NCBI GenBank assembly: GCA_029204225.1
Contig: CM055092.1
Coordinates: 58,799,296-58,863,295, forward strand
Source: Diphasiastrum complanatum
Lineage: Eukaryota > Streptophyta > Lycopodiopsida > Lycopodiales > Lycopodiaceae
DNA length: 64,000 bases
Direction of reading: 5' to 3'
Shown: one piece after another, positions 25,400-37,033 of the stretch
Numbering within the stretch: position 1 is the first letter of the stretch
Layout: each line of letters starts with the position of its first letter
Made by a program: the position numbers and the translations under genes
The notes under the pieces: model-generated
Told to the model about the DNA's origin: nothing
The model's input: only the letters and a program-made list of their open reading frames with translations
Database searches by the model: none

Positions 25400-27584
25400 G
25401 GAAAATTCTGATAACCTGGTTGCTAAAGGCAACAGAGAAAAAATTTTATATCACCTGAACATTCGAACAAGAATCGAACAAGCGAATCAAACTCAAGAAT
25501 CAACGGATATACTGTGGCACAAGAGGCTATGTCACATGAACATGGAAGCCTTGTACCAAGCCAACAAAAGTCAGAATATTCAAGGAGTCGAAATGAAAAG
25601 TAGAGATATTCGAACTACATGCGAATCCTATCTTAAAGGTAAGATGACTATAACACCTTTTAGTAAGGATGTTTATAAAGCAACTAAGGTACTTGAAATT
25701 GTGCATTCAGATATTTGTGGATCATTCGGAGTATTGTTGTTGGGTGCTGCAAAGTACTTCATAACATTTATTGATGACTTCAACAAGTTCGCTGTGGTAT
25801 ACTTTATACGTACTAAATCTGAAGCTTTCAAGAAATTCGTTGAGTATACAAATTGGGCTGAGAAGCAGACATGCAATAAGTTAAAGCAGATTCACACAGA
25901 TCGTGGAGGTGAGTACATTTTCAATGAATTCAAAGCTTACTGTACTGATCGAGGTATTATGCATACAAAGACTACATCATACACACCTCAGCACAACGGA
26001 ATAGCTGAACGAATAAATCCTACACTTATGGAAGCTGCAAGGTGTATGATGGCTCATGCGAAGGCACCAAAATAGTTGTGGACAGAAGCAGTAGCTACAT
26101 CAAATTATCTTCAGAATCGTATTCTGAAATCTCAAATACCGAATAAAACTCCTCATGAGATATGGTGGAAGTTGAAGCCAAATCTTGCACATATTCGGAC
26201 ATTCGGATGCATAGTGTATATGCACAAACCAGATAAGCTGAGAAAGAAACTCGATGAAAAGACAGAACAAGGTTTTCTGGTAGCATTCAAGTTACATTAG
26301 TCATATTATCGTGTCTATGTACCTAAAACCGACAAGATAAAAGTTGTTCGAGATGTTGAATTTGATGAGTCGAAGTACATAGCAGACAGTGATTTAGTCG
26401 GCTATGAAATTCTCAAAAACTAGTATGAGCTACCAATGACGACAGAAGTAAAACAAGTAGAAGATGTAAGAGAATTACCAAATTCATAGGGAGGTCAAGA
26501 TCGAGTACCTGACAGACTCGAATCACCAGTCCGAATTCCAGCAGACAAGGTCAAATCAGAATCGAAATCGAAACCTACAGAATCAAAATCGAAACCACTT
26601 GTGAGAAGACCTGACAGACACAAGGTTAGTTGCTAAAAGATTTTCACAGAAGTATGGGATCGACTACACTAATACTTTTGCACCGGTAGTCAAACATACA
26701 TCAATTCGCTTGTTATTCGCGTACGTAGTGGCTCATGATTTGAAAATCCCTATTGTGGTTGAGAAGAGTGCTTTCTTGCACATAGAATTGGAAGAAGACT
26801 TATTCATGGACCAACCACTTGGTTTTGTAAGCCAAGAATATCCAGATTACGGATGTCACATGAATAAAATCATTTATCGTCTGAAACAAACAGCCAGACA
26901 ATGGTATAGAATGAAGGATGAAGCACTACGTTCCTTAGGCTTCAAACCTCTATTTGCTGAGTCAAATGTCTATATCAAGCATGTCCAAAATAAAATAATC
27001 ATTCTAGTTGTCTATGTTGATGACACACTTGTCTTCTCAAGAAAATATAAGTTTATTTCAGATGTCAAAAGAGACATTTCTGAATATTTGAGGTCGCTGA
27101 CCTAGGAGAAGCTAAAATCTATCTAGGCTTGCATATTCAAAGAGACTTTGAAGGTGGTAAGTTGTATCTTCACCAACAAAAGTAAACTCAAAAGATTATT
27201 GAAAAGTTCAATATGCTCGAATGCAAAACTCCTATGATATCTGGAACAATACTGAGCAAGGCAGATTGTCCGCGGACTCTCGAGGAAGAGGAACGAATGG
27301 CCAAAACACCCCATTGTAGGCTGATTGGATCATTGTTATATCCAGCAGACAACACCAGACCTGATATAGCATTTGCAGTATACAGGCTGAGCCAATATAA
27401 TCTTAACCCAATATCGTTGCATTGGAAGTTGGCGAAAAGAGTACTACAATATCTCCAAGAAATGAAAGACTATGGACTGTGTTATTCAAATGAAGCTGGA
27501 TTTCACATCGAATCTTACAGTGATGCAAGCTGGGCATCCATGAAGGATGATAGCAAGAGTATTTCAGGAATCTACCTACCGTAT
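25400..27584 (+). pseudogene. copia pol fragment inserted in the Tat/Athila-like element
   Basis: GAG-pre-integrase: DILWHKRLCHMNMEAL (~25508). Integrase: IVHSDICGSFG (~25698), HTDRGGEYIFNE (~25892), HNGIAERINPTL (~25993), then a TAG at 26073 in place of the residue before LWTEAV. RT: FSQKYGIDYTNTFAPVVKH (~26641), IYRLKQTARQWYR (~26872) and the catalytic VVYVDDTLVFS with YVDD intact (~27007). RNase H: NTRPDIAFAVYRLSQ (~27352) and SYSDASWASM (~27515). Protease and gag are missing and no LTRs bracket it. Stops and frameshifts make it inactive. Confidence 0.85.
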
Positions 27585-27990
27585 CTATGGTCTATCCAAA
27601 TCTCAACTATGAGAAGAAGAAATACCACAATATGAAGCAGTGGATTGAATATTTAAAATAAGAAGAAGCCTTGACAAAGTTGTAGCGGAAGTTCATTATG
27701 TACTTGTGCCATCAACAGATTTACCAAATCCTTTGCATAGATCTCGTCGACGTATTAGTTAAAATTGATGGCATCCAGTTTGTCATTACTTTTGCAGTGA
27801 TGGACTTACCAGAAGCGCTATCAGTTTATCGAATTTTATTGGGACACCCTTGGTTATGAGTTGTGAAAGTAATTAGTAACTGGGGTACAAGAACAATCAC
27901 ATTTGAAAATCGTGAGCGAGCAATCAAAGTTGATCCAGATCAAAACCAACAATTCAAAAGGGAGATGATGATTATGTTGGATTTCTATCC
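27585..27990 (+). pseudogene. gag-tail/protease segment, copy 2 (shortened)
   Basis: Starts with MVYPNLNYEKKKYHNMKQWI, parallel to VYPNLNAENEDIKI in copy 1. It then jumps to the protease end: GIQFVITFAVMDLPEAL, SVYRILLGHPWL and TITFENRERAIKVDPDQ. The section between is deleted. 27990-28130 has no recognised content. Confidence 0.65.
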
Positions 27991-28139
27991 TTTCCATCTC
28001 TATTTCTCTACTAATCTAGATCCATTCACCTGCTGCTTGTAAATAACCACACAGTCGCATACTCTATAGAAATACACTTGTTTTTTAACAATTGTAGAAA
28101 TACAAAGGAATCAATGACAATGTTTTGTCTACTCAGCCG

Positions 28140-29216
28140 ACATCGACAATTCGGCCACCTTCAATTGTACCTACCGCATCAGGAGTGTATCTGAATCTCA
28201 AAGCAGGAAAAAAAAGATATCAATATATGAGACAAGGGATTAAACAGTTGCAAGAAAAATAAGCCCAAGAAGTTGCTAAAGCAACATCCAAAGTCCATTC
28301 TTCATCTATGCCACAAGCAAATCCAAGAACAAATGTTAATACACAGTTGCACCATCATGACAAACCCTTCAAGATGACGGAACCTGAAGCTTCTCAAACA
28401 GAAATGATCGTGAATATTCCGTCAAGCAAGATGGATATTACACTAGGAGAATTTCTTAAGCTGGTGCCTAAAAGAAAAGAAGTATTAGCATAAAGATTGT
28501 CTCAAATAAAACCACAAGTCCGTCAGAAGCCACTTTTTTGTGCCGGGTTTGAAGAAATGAGCAAACTACTCAATGTAGAAACAGCCTGGGAAAGTGAGCT
28601 AAAAAACATCACCCTGCCGATACAACATAGACAGTTTGGTAAAGAAGCAGCCGTGATTGATGGAGGTTCAGGAGTTAACCGGATTTCAACCAAGCTATGT
28701 GCAAAATGGGGACTTACCAAGCTGAAACCTGCCACTTTTGCCATCAAGCTAGTTGATCAAACGACAATCCATCCTAGAGGAATGGTTGAAGGCGTATCTG
28801 TCAAAAAAGCTGGAGTGCAGTTTGTCATTACTTTTGTAGTAATGGAGTTACCTGATGCACCCAGTGTATATCAAGTTTTATTGGGACGTCTATGGTTCTG
28901 AGTTGCGCAAGTAATTCATAACTGGGGCACAGACAAAATTACTTTTGAGAATCGTGAGCGTGCAGTCAAAGTAGATCCAATTACTTGGACTATCAAGCCA
29001 ATAGTCCAAAGAGGAGATGACGATTCATCAACAATGGATCATACTTGTGATCGACAAATGAAGACTTTGGGAGTTCACTATGACTCTCAAACTGACACTT
29101 TCAACTGCCCACAAACTCGAGCAATTTTACCAAACATGCAAGCGTTCATGGATATGTCTGATGATTCCAATCCCTTAGGGCCAGATGAAATTTTTGAGAT
29201 GCCTAAGAGCCCATGA
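28140..29216 (+). pseudogene. gag-tail and aspartic protease, copy 3
   Basis: Includes SGVYLNLKAGKKRYQYMRQ, HHHDKPFKMTEPEASQTEM and LGEFLKLVPKRKEVLA, with a TAA at 28491. The retroviral-type aspartic protease follows (28497-28901): AAVIDGGSGVNRISTKLC has DGGS where D(S/T)G is usual, and the flap/end LPDAPSVYQVLLGRLWF closes it before a TGA at 28899. The frame continues (DKITFENRERAVKVDP..., 29034-29216). RT should come next but is not found. Confidence 0.75.
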
Positions 29217-29399
29217 CCCTTTGATCCCCAATCCCTTGGAAAAGGATTCGATCATTTCCATGACGCTTTGAATGTTTTTTATTCATCCTTTCAGATCAGT
29301 CACCAAGATCAAGCAGATCATACACTAGAGACACTCAAGGTCGACCATGCAGGTATCTCTCCAAAGTAGTTCGACGCCACGGTGCCTGATGGCTTTGAA

Positions 29400-30543
29400 G
29401 GTCCATATATTTTTTAAGAAGAGGAGTTACCGACAAGACCTCAACGTCGACCAAGCATAGTACCTGCAAGTGCTGCTTCTGTTGCTACACCAACAACAAT
29501 CCACGTGGATTCTGGTGATGCATTGGGTTTGGTTTCAAACCTTTTGCGAGTGATCCAGACCATGTTAGATGAAAAGAAAGACATTGGACAACAGAATATC
29601 AGAGTTGGGTTTAGAGAATACCCTAATAAGTCAAAAAGTCATTCAGTTGAACTGTGAGCTCAAGATTGCCAAGAAACATGAAGCAAACTCTGAAACCGAG
29701 CTGAAGAAAACTAAACAACCTGTTGAGTGCCTCGAAGGTTATGTGGCGACCTTGCAGAATTCATTGACAACCGCACAGGACCAAGTGGACAAGGCTATCT
29801 AAGATGCCAAATAATAGGTGTTGCAGCTAGCTGGGCAATTGGATATGGCTGCACTTGAACAAGAGTGCCTTCAAGGTGAATTGGATGCGACCACCCTTGA
29901 ACGCGATTTTTACCTCCAGACGCAAGTACTTGATTGTCCAATCTCACCGAATGATATCCAGTACATATTCAAAAAAGTTGAAACCTACCGAACTTCATTG
30001 CTAGGGTTTCAAGAAAATTTTGATAAACTCAAATGTACGACATCAATTGAGCTGGCAAAGGCAAAAGCAATAATCAAAGATTATGAAAAGGTAGCCGCTC
30101 TAGTTTTGGAAGTCAGGCCTCAAATTCCAGTTCTTGTGATGCCGCAGTTCTCGCCTTAGCACCAAGATCAGGGAGGCTTGGATACATGTTTGGATGGGCC
30201 AGAAATACAAGATATACCAGATGACCAGGCCACCGAAGAAAGTCCGTCGACTACTTCAAGGCCCAGGACATTGTTTCAAAAATCGATCACCATCAAGGAC
30301 CATATTCAAGTGTTTCTACAACAACATCTGCATGAGTCCTCGAGGGGTGGATGGGTCATTAAATTCAAGACCTCTGAGATAGAGGATGGAAAAGAATTAG
30401 ACATACCAGCATTGGGAGAGCAACCGACCTGGAGAACAATTGTATTTGAAAAAACTCTCGGTTCTATTAGGAATTATGTTGCCAGTCCTCGCCAATTGTC
30501 AATAGATTTGTACTATTTGTCGATGCCAAGAAGAAAGAAATAA
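29400..30543 (+). pseudogene. coiled-coil ORFs in place of pol
   Basis: Consecutive open frames at 29569-29802, 29818-30159 and 30178-30543 replace RT/integrase. The first two are helical and charged (LDNRISELGLENTLISQKVI, ETELKKTKQPVECLEGYVAT, AALEQECLQGELDATTLERD) with heptad-like spacing, so a coiled coil is likely. Stops at 29800 and nearby separate them in the same frame. The third is mixed and ends PRRKK. I do not recognise the family; extra ORFs are known in Tat/Ogre-type elements but identity here is inference. No catalytic motif is visible. Confidence 0.5.
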
Positions 30544-31600
30544 ATGGAAATATTTGGGGATTCCATTGGACCAAGTCACAATCCATACCCCAAATTGGCC
30601 CATAATCCACCAAGTTTACAACTGGCAAATATCAATGGATTTTCACTGCGCTTTACAATTTTATGTGATGGAGTATAGACATTCGCTAGATCCAACCTAG
30701 TGTGCAATCTTTTTAGCCACAAATTTCGGGTTTTGGTTTTGGCTTCATTTGAAGTCTACCTATTTGTGAGCATTTTGTTTTTGGTGTAGAAATCAACCAC
30801 CCATTTCATTACTTGTTGAGCAAATTGCATGTGGAGTATTGCAATCTATTGTGCTCATAATTTCAGCTTTAATGTTGCTACCCTTTGAGTAGATTTTGTC
30901 TTGGAAAGTCTATTTCCTATCTACTACAAGTTGTTTTTTATGTTATGGCTAAAGAATCGGAGTCTATTGTTTTTTTTTTTTTTAATGAATATAGGTTGGA
31001 TGGCACAAACTATTCCTTGTGGTGCTACATGATAAGAACCTTCTAATTGCTAAAGGTTTGTGGGAAGTAGTTAATGGTGACGCCTGCCTACCTTGGCACC
31101 TATTACACCATCTAGAACAACTACTTCATCATCTACAGAGGTGTCTTCCAATGAGCAAAAGAAGTGGGATCGACGAGATGCACAAGAACATTTCGTCATT
31201 GCTTTATCAATCTGTGCTTTTTGCAAACAATTTGATGATGTTGGCGTGCGTAGTAAAACGTTGGGATGATTGTCTACCTCAATTGGCTTTCGATCCAAAT
31301 CTTCCACTGGCATCCGACATTGTTCAAGATCAATTGCCACTTGCCAAGTTATACTATCATGCTGTGATGCTGGGCAGAATGTGGGAATCTAGATTTATGG
31401 CATGGACCACTTCGAAATGGATTGCTGGGACAAATAAGTGCTTCTTATCGCATAGACAAGATCCCAATACCGCACGCATGGAATTCATGGAGAAGGTGCA
31501 GTACCATCTAGTCAAGGTATGACATGAGGCTAATTAAAGTCTGAAGTAAATAAAACTCATGAGGTGTCGTGGGACCACCACCAGTTTTGGTGGGGGATAT
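30544..31600 (+). pseudogene. copia gag relic and element tail up to the polypurine tract
   Basis: 30544-30980 has no supported coding. Near 30990-31070 a copia-gag-like piece appears (RLDGTNYSLW, LLIAKGLWEVVNG), continuing to ~31230 in another frame (KKWDRRDAQEHFVIALSICA). A further open segment to 31522 (YYHAVMLGRMWESRFMAW) is not recognised. The tail ends in GGTGGGGGATAT just before the 3' LTR. Confidence 0.5.
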
Positions 31601-32342
31601 TGTTGGAGGGTTTGCGGATATTGAGGAGACCCTAACCCTAGTTAATAAGTGGAAGTCCACCCCGATGATCACATAACTATTTGATAATCAGGAAGTCAAT
31701 AAAATGACTTTAGGCCTTTTTGCAAGACTTTTAATGTTGCAGGGCCTAAATGTCAAGTTAGTGAATAAAATAGGGGTTCCCACCAAATTTCAATTTCAAA
31801 TTGGGTCCTCTAATTAATGCAAGAGTTTCTCACACTTTTTAGATTTGAATGGGCCAATAGGATTTTGAGGCCAAGGCCCTCCTCTCCACTATAAAGAGGG
31901 GCCCACTCAAGTTTGCAAACCATGTTCTCTCTTCATTTCAAATACAAGCGGTTGAGTCTCTTATGAAATGGATTATGAATGTCCTTGCTCTCTATCTCTT
32001 TTCCTCCTCCTCTCATGCTTTTGTTCTATTGTTAGATCTGAATGTTATTGAGATTGTATATTCTTATGCTTTTTGTGAGAGAGGAAGGGAGAGAGAGGAG
32101 AAGCAAGTATCTATCTTATTGTGCGTTGTAGTGTTAATTGGTTTAAGGTTAATGGATGTAGTGTTAATCCATAGTGTTAACATATCTTAGAGTTAATTGT
32201 GGATCATCCATGCATGTTGGATTTTGATTTATGCTATCACTCTCATGGGATCGAACCTCCACATGATGGCTAACTTAATCTCCTTGATGTTTGTGTGCTT
32301 GGATCTTGGGTTCAGGGTAGGATAGGAAATAAAGCCACTACA
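31601..32342 (+). repeat. 3' LTR of the Tat/Athila-like element
   Basis: 742 bp, TGTTGGAGGG...ACTACA, aligned with 22112-22863. TATA-like ACTATAAAGAGGG is at ~31890. Confidence 0.85.
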
Positions 32343-32850
32343 GTGGTTGGACTTCCAAGGACCCAACACCAAAATGAATTTATTTGGGTTGTGGTGGACA
32401 AGTTGACAAAGTTAGCTACTTTTATACTAGTCAAGTCAACTGCTAAGGCTTCGGATTTAGCCCAGATCTTTGTGGAAAGATTATTTAGGCTTTATGGACT
32501 TCCAAGTTATATAGTTAGTGATAGAGATTTACAGGTCACTTTTGGTCAGCTATATTCCATAAGCTTGAAACCTCACTTAGTTTTAGTTTTACTGATCATC
32601 CTGAATCAAATGGCCATACTGAGAGAACTAATCAGACTATAGAGGATATGTTGAGAACATATGTATGTCATAGGCAATCTCAGTGGGAAGATTATGTTCC
32701 TTTAATTGAGTTTGCTTATAACAATAGGAGACATTTTGCTACTGGTTATAGTCTGTTTATGTTGATGTACAGTTTTCGACCTAAATCTTTGGTAAATGTG
32801 GAGATGAAGAGAGTTCCAACTCTTCGAAATAAGGCTCTATAATGTAGTAA
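32343..32850 (+). pseudogene. Ty3/gypsy integrase fragment
   Basis: Immediately after the LTR end the frame reads GLPRTQHQNEFIWVVVDKLT, then SDLAQIFVERLFRLYGLPSY with the second catalytic Asp in IVSDRDLQVTF (~32512). A frameshift near 32580 moves the Glu-bearing HPESNGHTERTNQ-like piece into another frame (~32600). The part WEDYVPLIEFAYNNRRH (~32690) closes the core. The first residues of integrase and everything upstream are missing. It could be the 3' part of the gypsy element at 16.4-18.6 kb, split by later events. Confidence 0.8.
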
Positions 32851-35465
32851 TGGTACAAATGTGATCCATGATTCAATTTTCACCTCTCATATCACAATTC
32901 CCATTCAAAATTATGGTCAACTCATGGTAATATTGATATTCAATATGAATTCAACTTAACGAACTCAACAACTGGTATTATGCAATTTTCGCCTAGGGAT
33001 TTCCAAAAATCCAAATTACATAATACAAGCACATTCACTAACCCCGATGTCCATTTCTTTTCCTCCCTTGGATTTTTTTGGTCTCCTGAAAAAACTTCAT
33101 CAGTTAAGGTCCACGGAAATTTCTTAGACATTTAGTAAAAGTGTCTTTTATCAATCAAAAGGTAAGTCTGTTTCTCCTTTTCATTTCAATGGCTTTGGCA
33201 TTACTCCATTGAAGTTTATCAGTTTTGGTTAACTAATGAAAGTACTTGAATGGAAAAATCTCAAGCTAGGACTTTAGTACCTCTTTCCTGTATTCAATAA
33301 AATATCTTCGCAGAATAAAGAGTTTTACTAGCCATTCATTTCTACTGGAACTTTTATTAATGTAAACTGAAACTCAGCGTCAACAAGTATCTTGTCAAAA
33401 GCTTTTGTTTGATCAGTTCCTAATGACCAAAGTCAATTAAACACAACTGCAACAAACCATCGGTGTCTTACCGACCGAAAAAAAAAATATGGATGAAAAA
33501 AATCCATGAGCACAATCTAACCCTATTCCTCGGGAATACCCTTACTCCATAATTAAAAAAATTATAGCAATGTACTAGAAACCCAAAAGTTCCTCCCACT
33601 GGATACATGCATGGGAAAAAACCACTATGAAAATTTTATTTTATTTACAATAAATCCTAATTCCATGAGCGACTCTCATATACTTAACAATTAGGATAAT
33701 AAATTTATTCATTCAACAGTTTTCCGGTTGTCGTCCAGAGAATCGATAATCCATTCTCAACTATCGGTTCATGTAGAACCTGATTAAAGCTTGACCATAG
33801 ACACAATGGTTCTGAGTTTCACCAAGCTCTGGACTTACGTGTTATCACTAATGTAACAACTGATATAGCCACGAAACTTCCAAGGAAAAGTTTCTTTCCC
33901 TAAGAAACCCATGCAAAGTTGGGAAAAACCTACTATGGAGGGGCTCCAAAAGGTTTTCCATGCAACGAAGGGGATTGAGGCTACATTACAAGGTCCTCGA
34001 GCAAACCCTAACAAAAAAGGAACACAAGGAAAAGATGAAACTTGTTCATCTCCTCCCACGGCCGCTACAAGCCATCATTCCAACTCGGCCTCCTCCTCGT
34101 GGCCACCAATGCTGCCCTGTAGGGTCTGATCCATCAGCGACTTTTAAGCTCAAATGCTTCCATCAGCGAAAAGGGAATATGAGTTAGCGCCCCACCATTA
34201 TAGCCTGCAACAACCACCATCACTCGCATTGATTATTGCCCTGGCTACGCTCCTCTTACTAGTTGCAATCCCTGGTTCCAAACAGTTGCCATCGTTGCCT
34301 CAGATCGCATCTTTACCACTGATAAATGAAGCTCTAGGCGCCTATAGAAAAGGTGAAGATGAAAATCACCAAACATATGGAAGAAACCTTCCACAACCAA
34401 CTTTCCGAACCAAATTCTCAACAGAGAAACACATGCAACAATAAAAGTTCAATCATACATTCATGCACTGAACTTCAACAAACAGGCAAAGGGAGAAACA
34501 ATTCAATCTCAGAGTTTTACTACTGACATTCTGGGACATTGCTACTCTACAGTCCTAAAACCTTTTGGCAGGCCTCATATATGAAGCAAGTTTTATTGTA
34601 TACTGTAGGGTCCAAATAGAATCAATTGAAATAGATCCATAAAAAAAATCCCTCTGTTCCATCTTGCAAGAACCATAATCTCCGATAATGAGGGAAGGTA
34701 GACTCTATTAAGCCTCACCCTACATTTCACTGGCAAGAATGTTCTTCTACAGGGTTACTTCCCATAGAATCACTTCATGCCTTCTCCACAACTTCACATG
34801 TTTTCCCCAAGCAAGAATAAAGACCAAATGACATTGTCTTGCAGGGAACAACATTTCTGGGAGGTGGCTAATTTATTTCTATGCATAGTCTTACATTCTT
34901 CTCAGTAAAGAATTAGGATGGTAAACTCAACTGCACTTCTCATAAATGTTCCTAAAAATGCAGGTTCAACAAGAGGATTTTGAGCATAGAAGCACTCATC
35001 AACACGCAATCACTGGAATTCATACTAGCTAGATAAATTTGGAATTCATACTAGCTAGATAAATTGATTTGCCGTCAATCTACCTATGAACAAAACTAGA
35101 TGACATGATTCATAATATTATGGGCTTATGCATGTATCCTAATTATTAACCAAACAAAATCCAATCATGAAACAAACAACACGACCTTCCATAGTAGATC
35201 TTTCTACATCACTTGAAACCTCAAGAAAATTGAAAAATACTAATGAATTCACACTAATTCTCAACATCTTTATAAAAAATCGTACATGTAGAAGAGTGCT
35301 CTACCACCAATTTCAAAAAGCATGTTTCAAACATGAATTAGTAAATTCATATCCAACTTCTCTTGAGAAAAATCAATCCTCCAATTCGGGATGCAAATCC
35401 AAGCGCTTCCAACTCTTGGTGTAGAGCTTGTCTCCAATACCATACATGATCGCATCTTAGCCGAG
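32851..35465. other. unassigned non-coding region
   Basis: Short open frames occur on both strands but none has recognisable domains or consistent frame use. A 19-bp direct repeat (ATTCATACTAGCTAGATAA) occurs twice at ~35017-35060. If the LTR at 35.5 kb is correctly read, this is its internal region on the minus strand, without identifiable gag or pol. Confidence 0.35.
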
Positions 35466-35976
35466 CTCTGATACCAATATAATGACCACCAAGAAGACTA
35501 CTAAGATGAGGACATGATCAACACACATGGAGACTAATGGGAGCCAAGCCATTCATCCTACTAAGATGCGTTTGAACACCTCACTCCCGAGCCATGGCAA
35601 GTGAATACATGAGAGAGGAGAGAAACTGACAACCTAGAGCCGAAGCTTAGAATGGAGGAGAGCGTGTCCCTACCCGTCTACATAGGGGTAACAAGCCTAT
35701 GCATGCACCCATGCAACCTCCCATGCAGTCCATCTAAACATAGGTCACATATCTCATGCTATCCTCATGCATACGACTGTCACAAGCCATGCACTGCTCC
35801 ACATGTCTCAATATGAGTGTCTGGGTCCTCTCAAGGCTATTAGTTACAAAATGGCCTTGAAATGGAATTAAATCGAGGCTTAACCACCGGAGGGCCGGTC
35901 TGCCATATTAGGACTATTTCAAATCCTTAGCTTAACGTGGCCATAAGAATGCCACCTGTTGAAACACACGGGCTCT
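35463..35976 (-). repeat. minus-strand copia-type LTR end with primer-binding site
   Basis: GAGCTCTGATACCAA at 35463-35477 is, on the minus strand, TTGGTATCAGAGCTC, an exact primer-binding site. The LTR side begins at 35483 (TGACCACC, i.e. ...GGTGGTCA on the minus strand). The other end is uncertain: a TGTGTTTCAACAGG start at ~35976 is one candidate. No second LTR copy is present in the window. Confidence 0.55.
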
Positions 35977-36687
35977 AGGAGGTGGGCACCTGAACACCTA
36001 ACAAACAAGGTGAGTCAAATTCTCGAGCATTTTGAGGAAAGTAATCGAGCACTCAACCTAAGAAACACATTATCAAGTGAGTTTGAGCCTTAAGTATTGA
36101 AATTTACCCCTGCTATGAATCGTCGGCCCTAACATGGTAAATGGACATCTCCTATCTCTCATAAGAACAAAACATTACTGAAATGAGAGCGGTATTGATG
36201 AATCACCTTATGAACTGAAAGGCATTCCTACGACTTAAAGAAAGTAGACGCTAGGAAGGGACCTAGGACATTACGTAATGATCCTCAAAGACCATTAGTC
36301 ATGCCCTTATGACAAGGCAAACCCGATTAGCATGCATGAATATTTGACTTGACTATGTCCTTGGAAAGGCACTCTTTGACGATGCCTCAATAACTTTAAA
36401 CTTGACTATGCACTCATGACTTCTAGAGGTACTCTTTCACATAAACCAAGTCACTCTTAGGGGAAAGCTTAAGGGGAGCTAGAGATATCGTACGGAAAAA
36501 TCAATTGAATGACGATGAGGTAATCATGCAAATGAAATTGGGTAAAAGAACCTAGCAATTGCAAGATATCAAACGATCACGATATTGCGAGATGATAGGA
36601 ATTGACTTTAATTCAAAAGGAATCTTTAAGAAGTTTGGATGTGAAGGCATTTAGTAGAGCTTTGACTATAGGAGACTTCCATGTACA

Positions 36688-36940
36688 AAAAGTTAAGAAA
36701 ACAGTTTAAACACCCGACCGGATCAATCACCACAACACAACGTCAAGTGCAACAAGACAAGACAATAGAATTGCTCTCCACAAACTATATATTCAACTGA
36801 TAAGTAAGTACAAAGATAAAGTTGCTTAAAAGCACTCAAAGGGCTCATAAAATAAAGATGGCTTGATAATTCTAGAACTAAGCACACGTGGTGCCGTCGA
36901 AATAAGAAAGCACTGTATAAGTCGATCATTGCTATTTAAA
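36688..36940 (-). repeat. 3' LTR of the minus-strand copia element
   Basis: Shares CAACGTCAAGTGCAACAAGA and CTGATAAGTAAGTACAAAGA with the copy at 39.7-39.9 kb; differences are scattered substitutions. Confidence 0.85.
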
Positions 36941-37033
36941 CTCTCTCCCTCAATGATCAATGTCTCTCTTTATTTTAGAGTTTACTCTATTCATGGAACA
37001 TACCTCCATGATAGTATTACAAGTAAAGGCTTT

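Larger units (their letters stand above)
22112..32342 (+). mobile_element. gypsy-like (Tat/Athila-type) non-autonomous LTR element
   Basis: LTRs at 22112-22863 and 31601-32342 both begin TGTTGGAGGGTTTGCGGAT and end ACTACA. The 5' LTR is followed by TTTTGTTGCCATTTCCGGGG, a degenerate form of the primer-binding region used by plant Tat/Athila-like gypsy elements. A purine-rich GGTGGGGGATAT precedes the 3' LTR. Inside are gag, repeated gag-tail/protease segments and coiled-coil ORFs, but no gypsy RT, RNase H or integrase; a copia fragment occupies ~25.4-27.6 kb. Flanks do not match (ACTAC before, GTGGT after), so the ends were rearranged or joined by recombination after insertion. Confidence 0.8.

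Noticed and set aside
33835-34444. Cluster of short open frames on both strands
   Set aside because: No conserved motif, splice pattern or consistent codon use; left unassigned.
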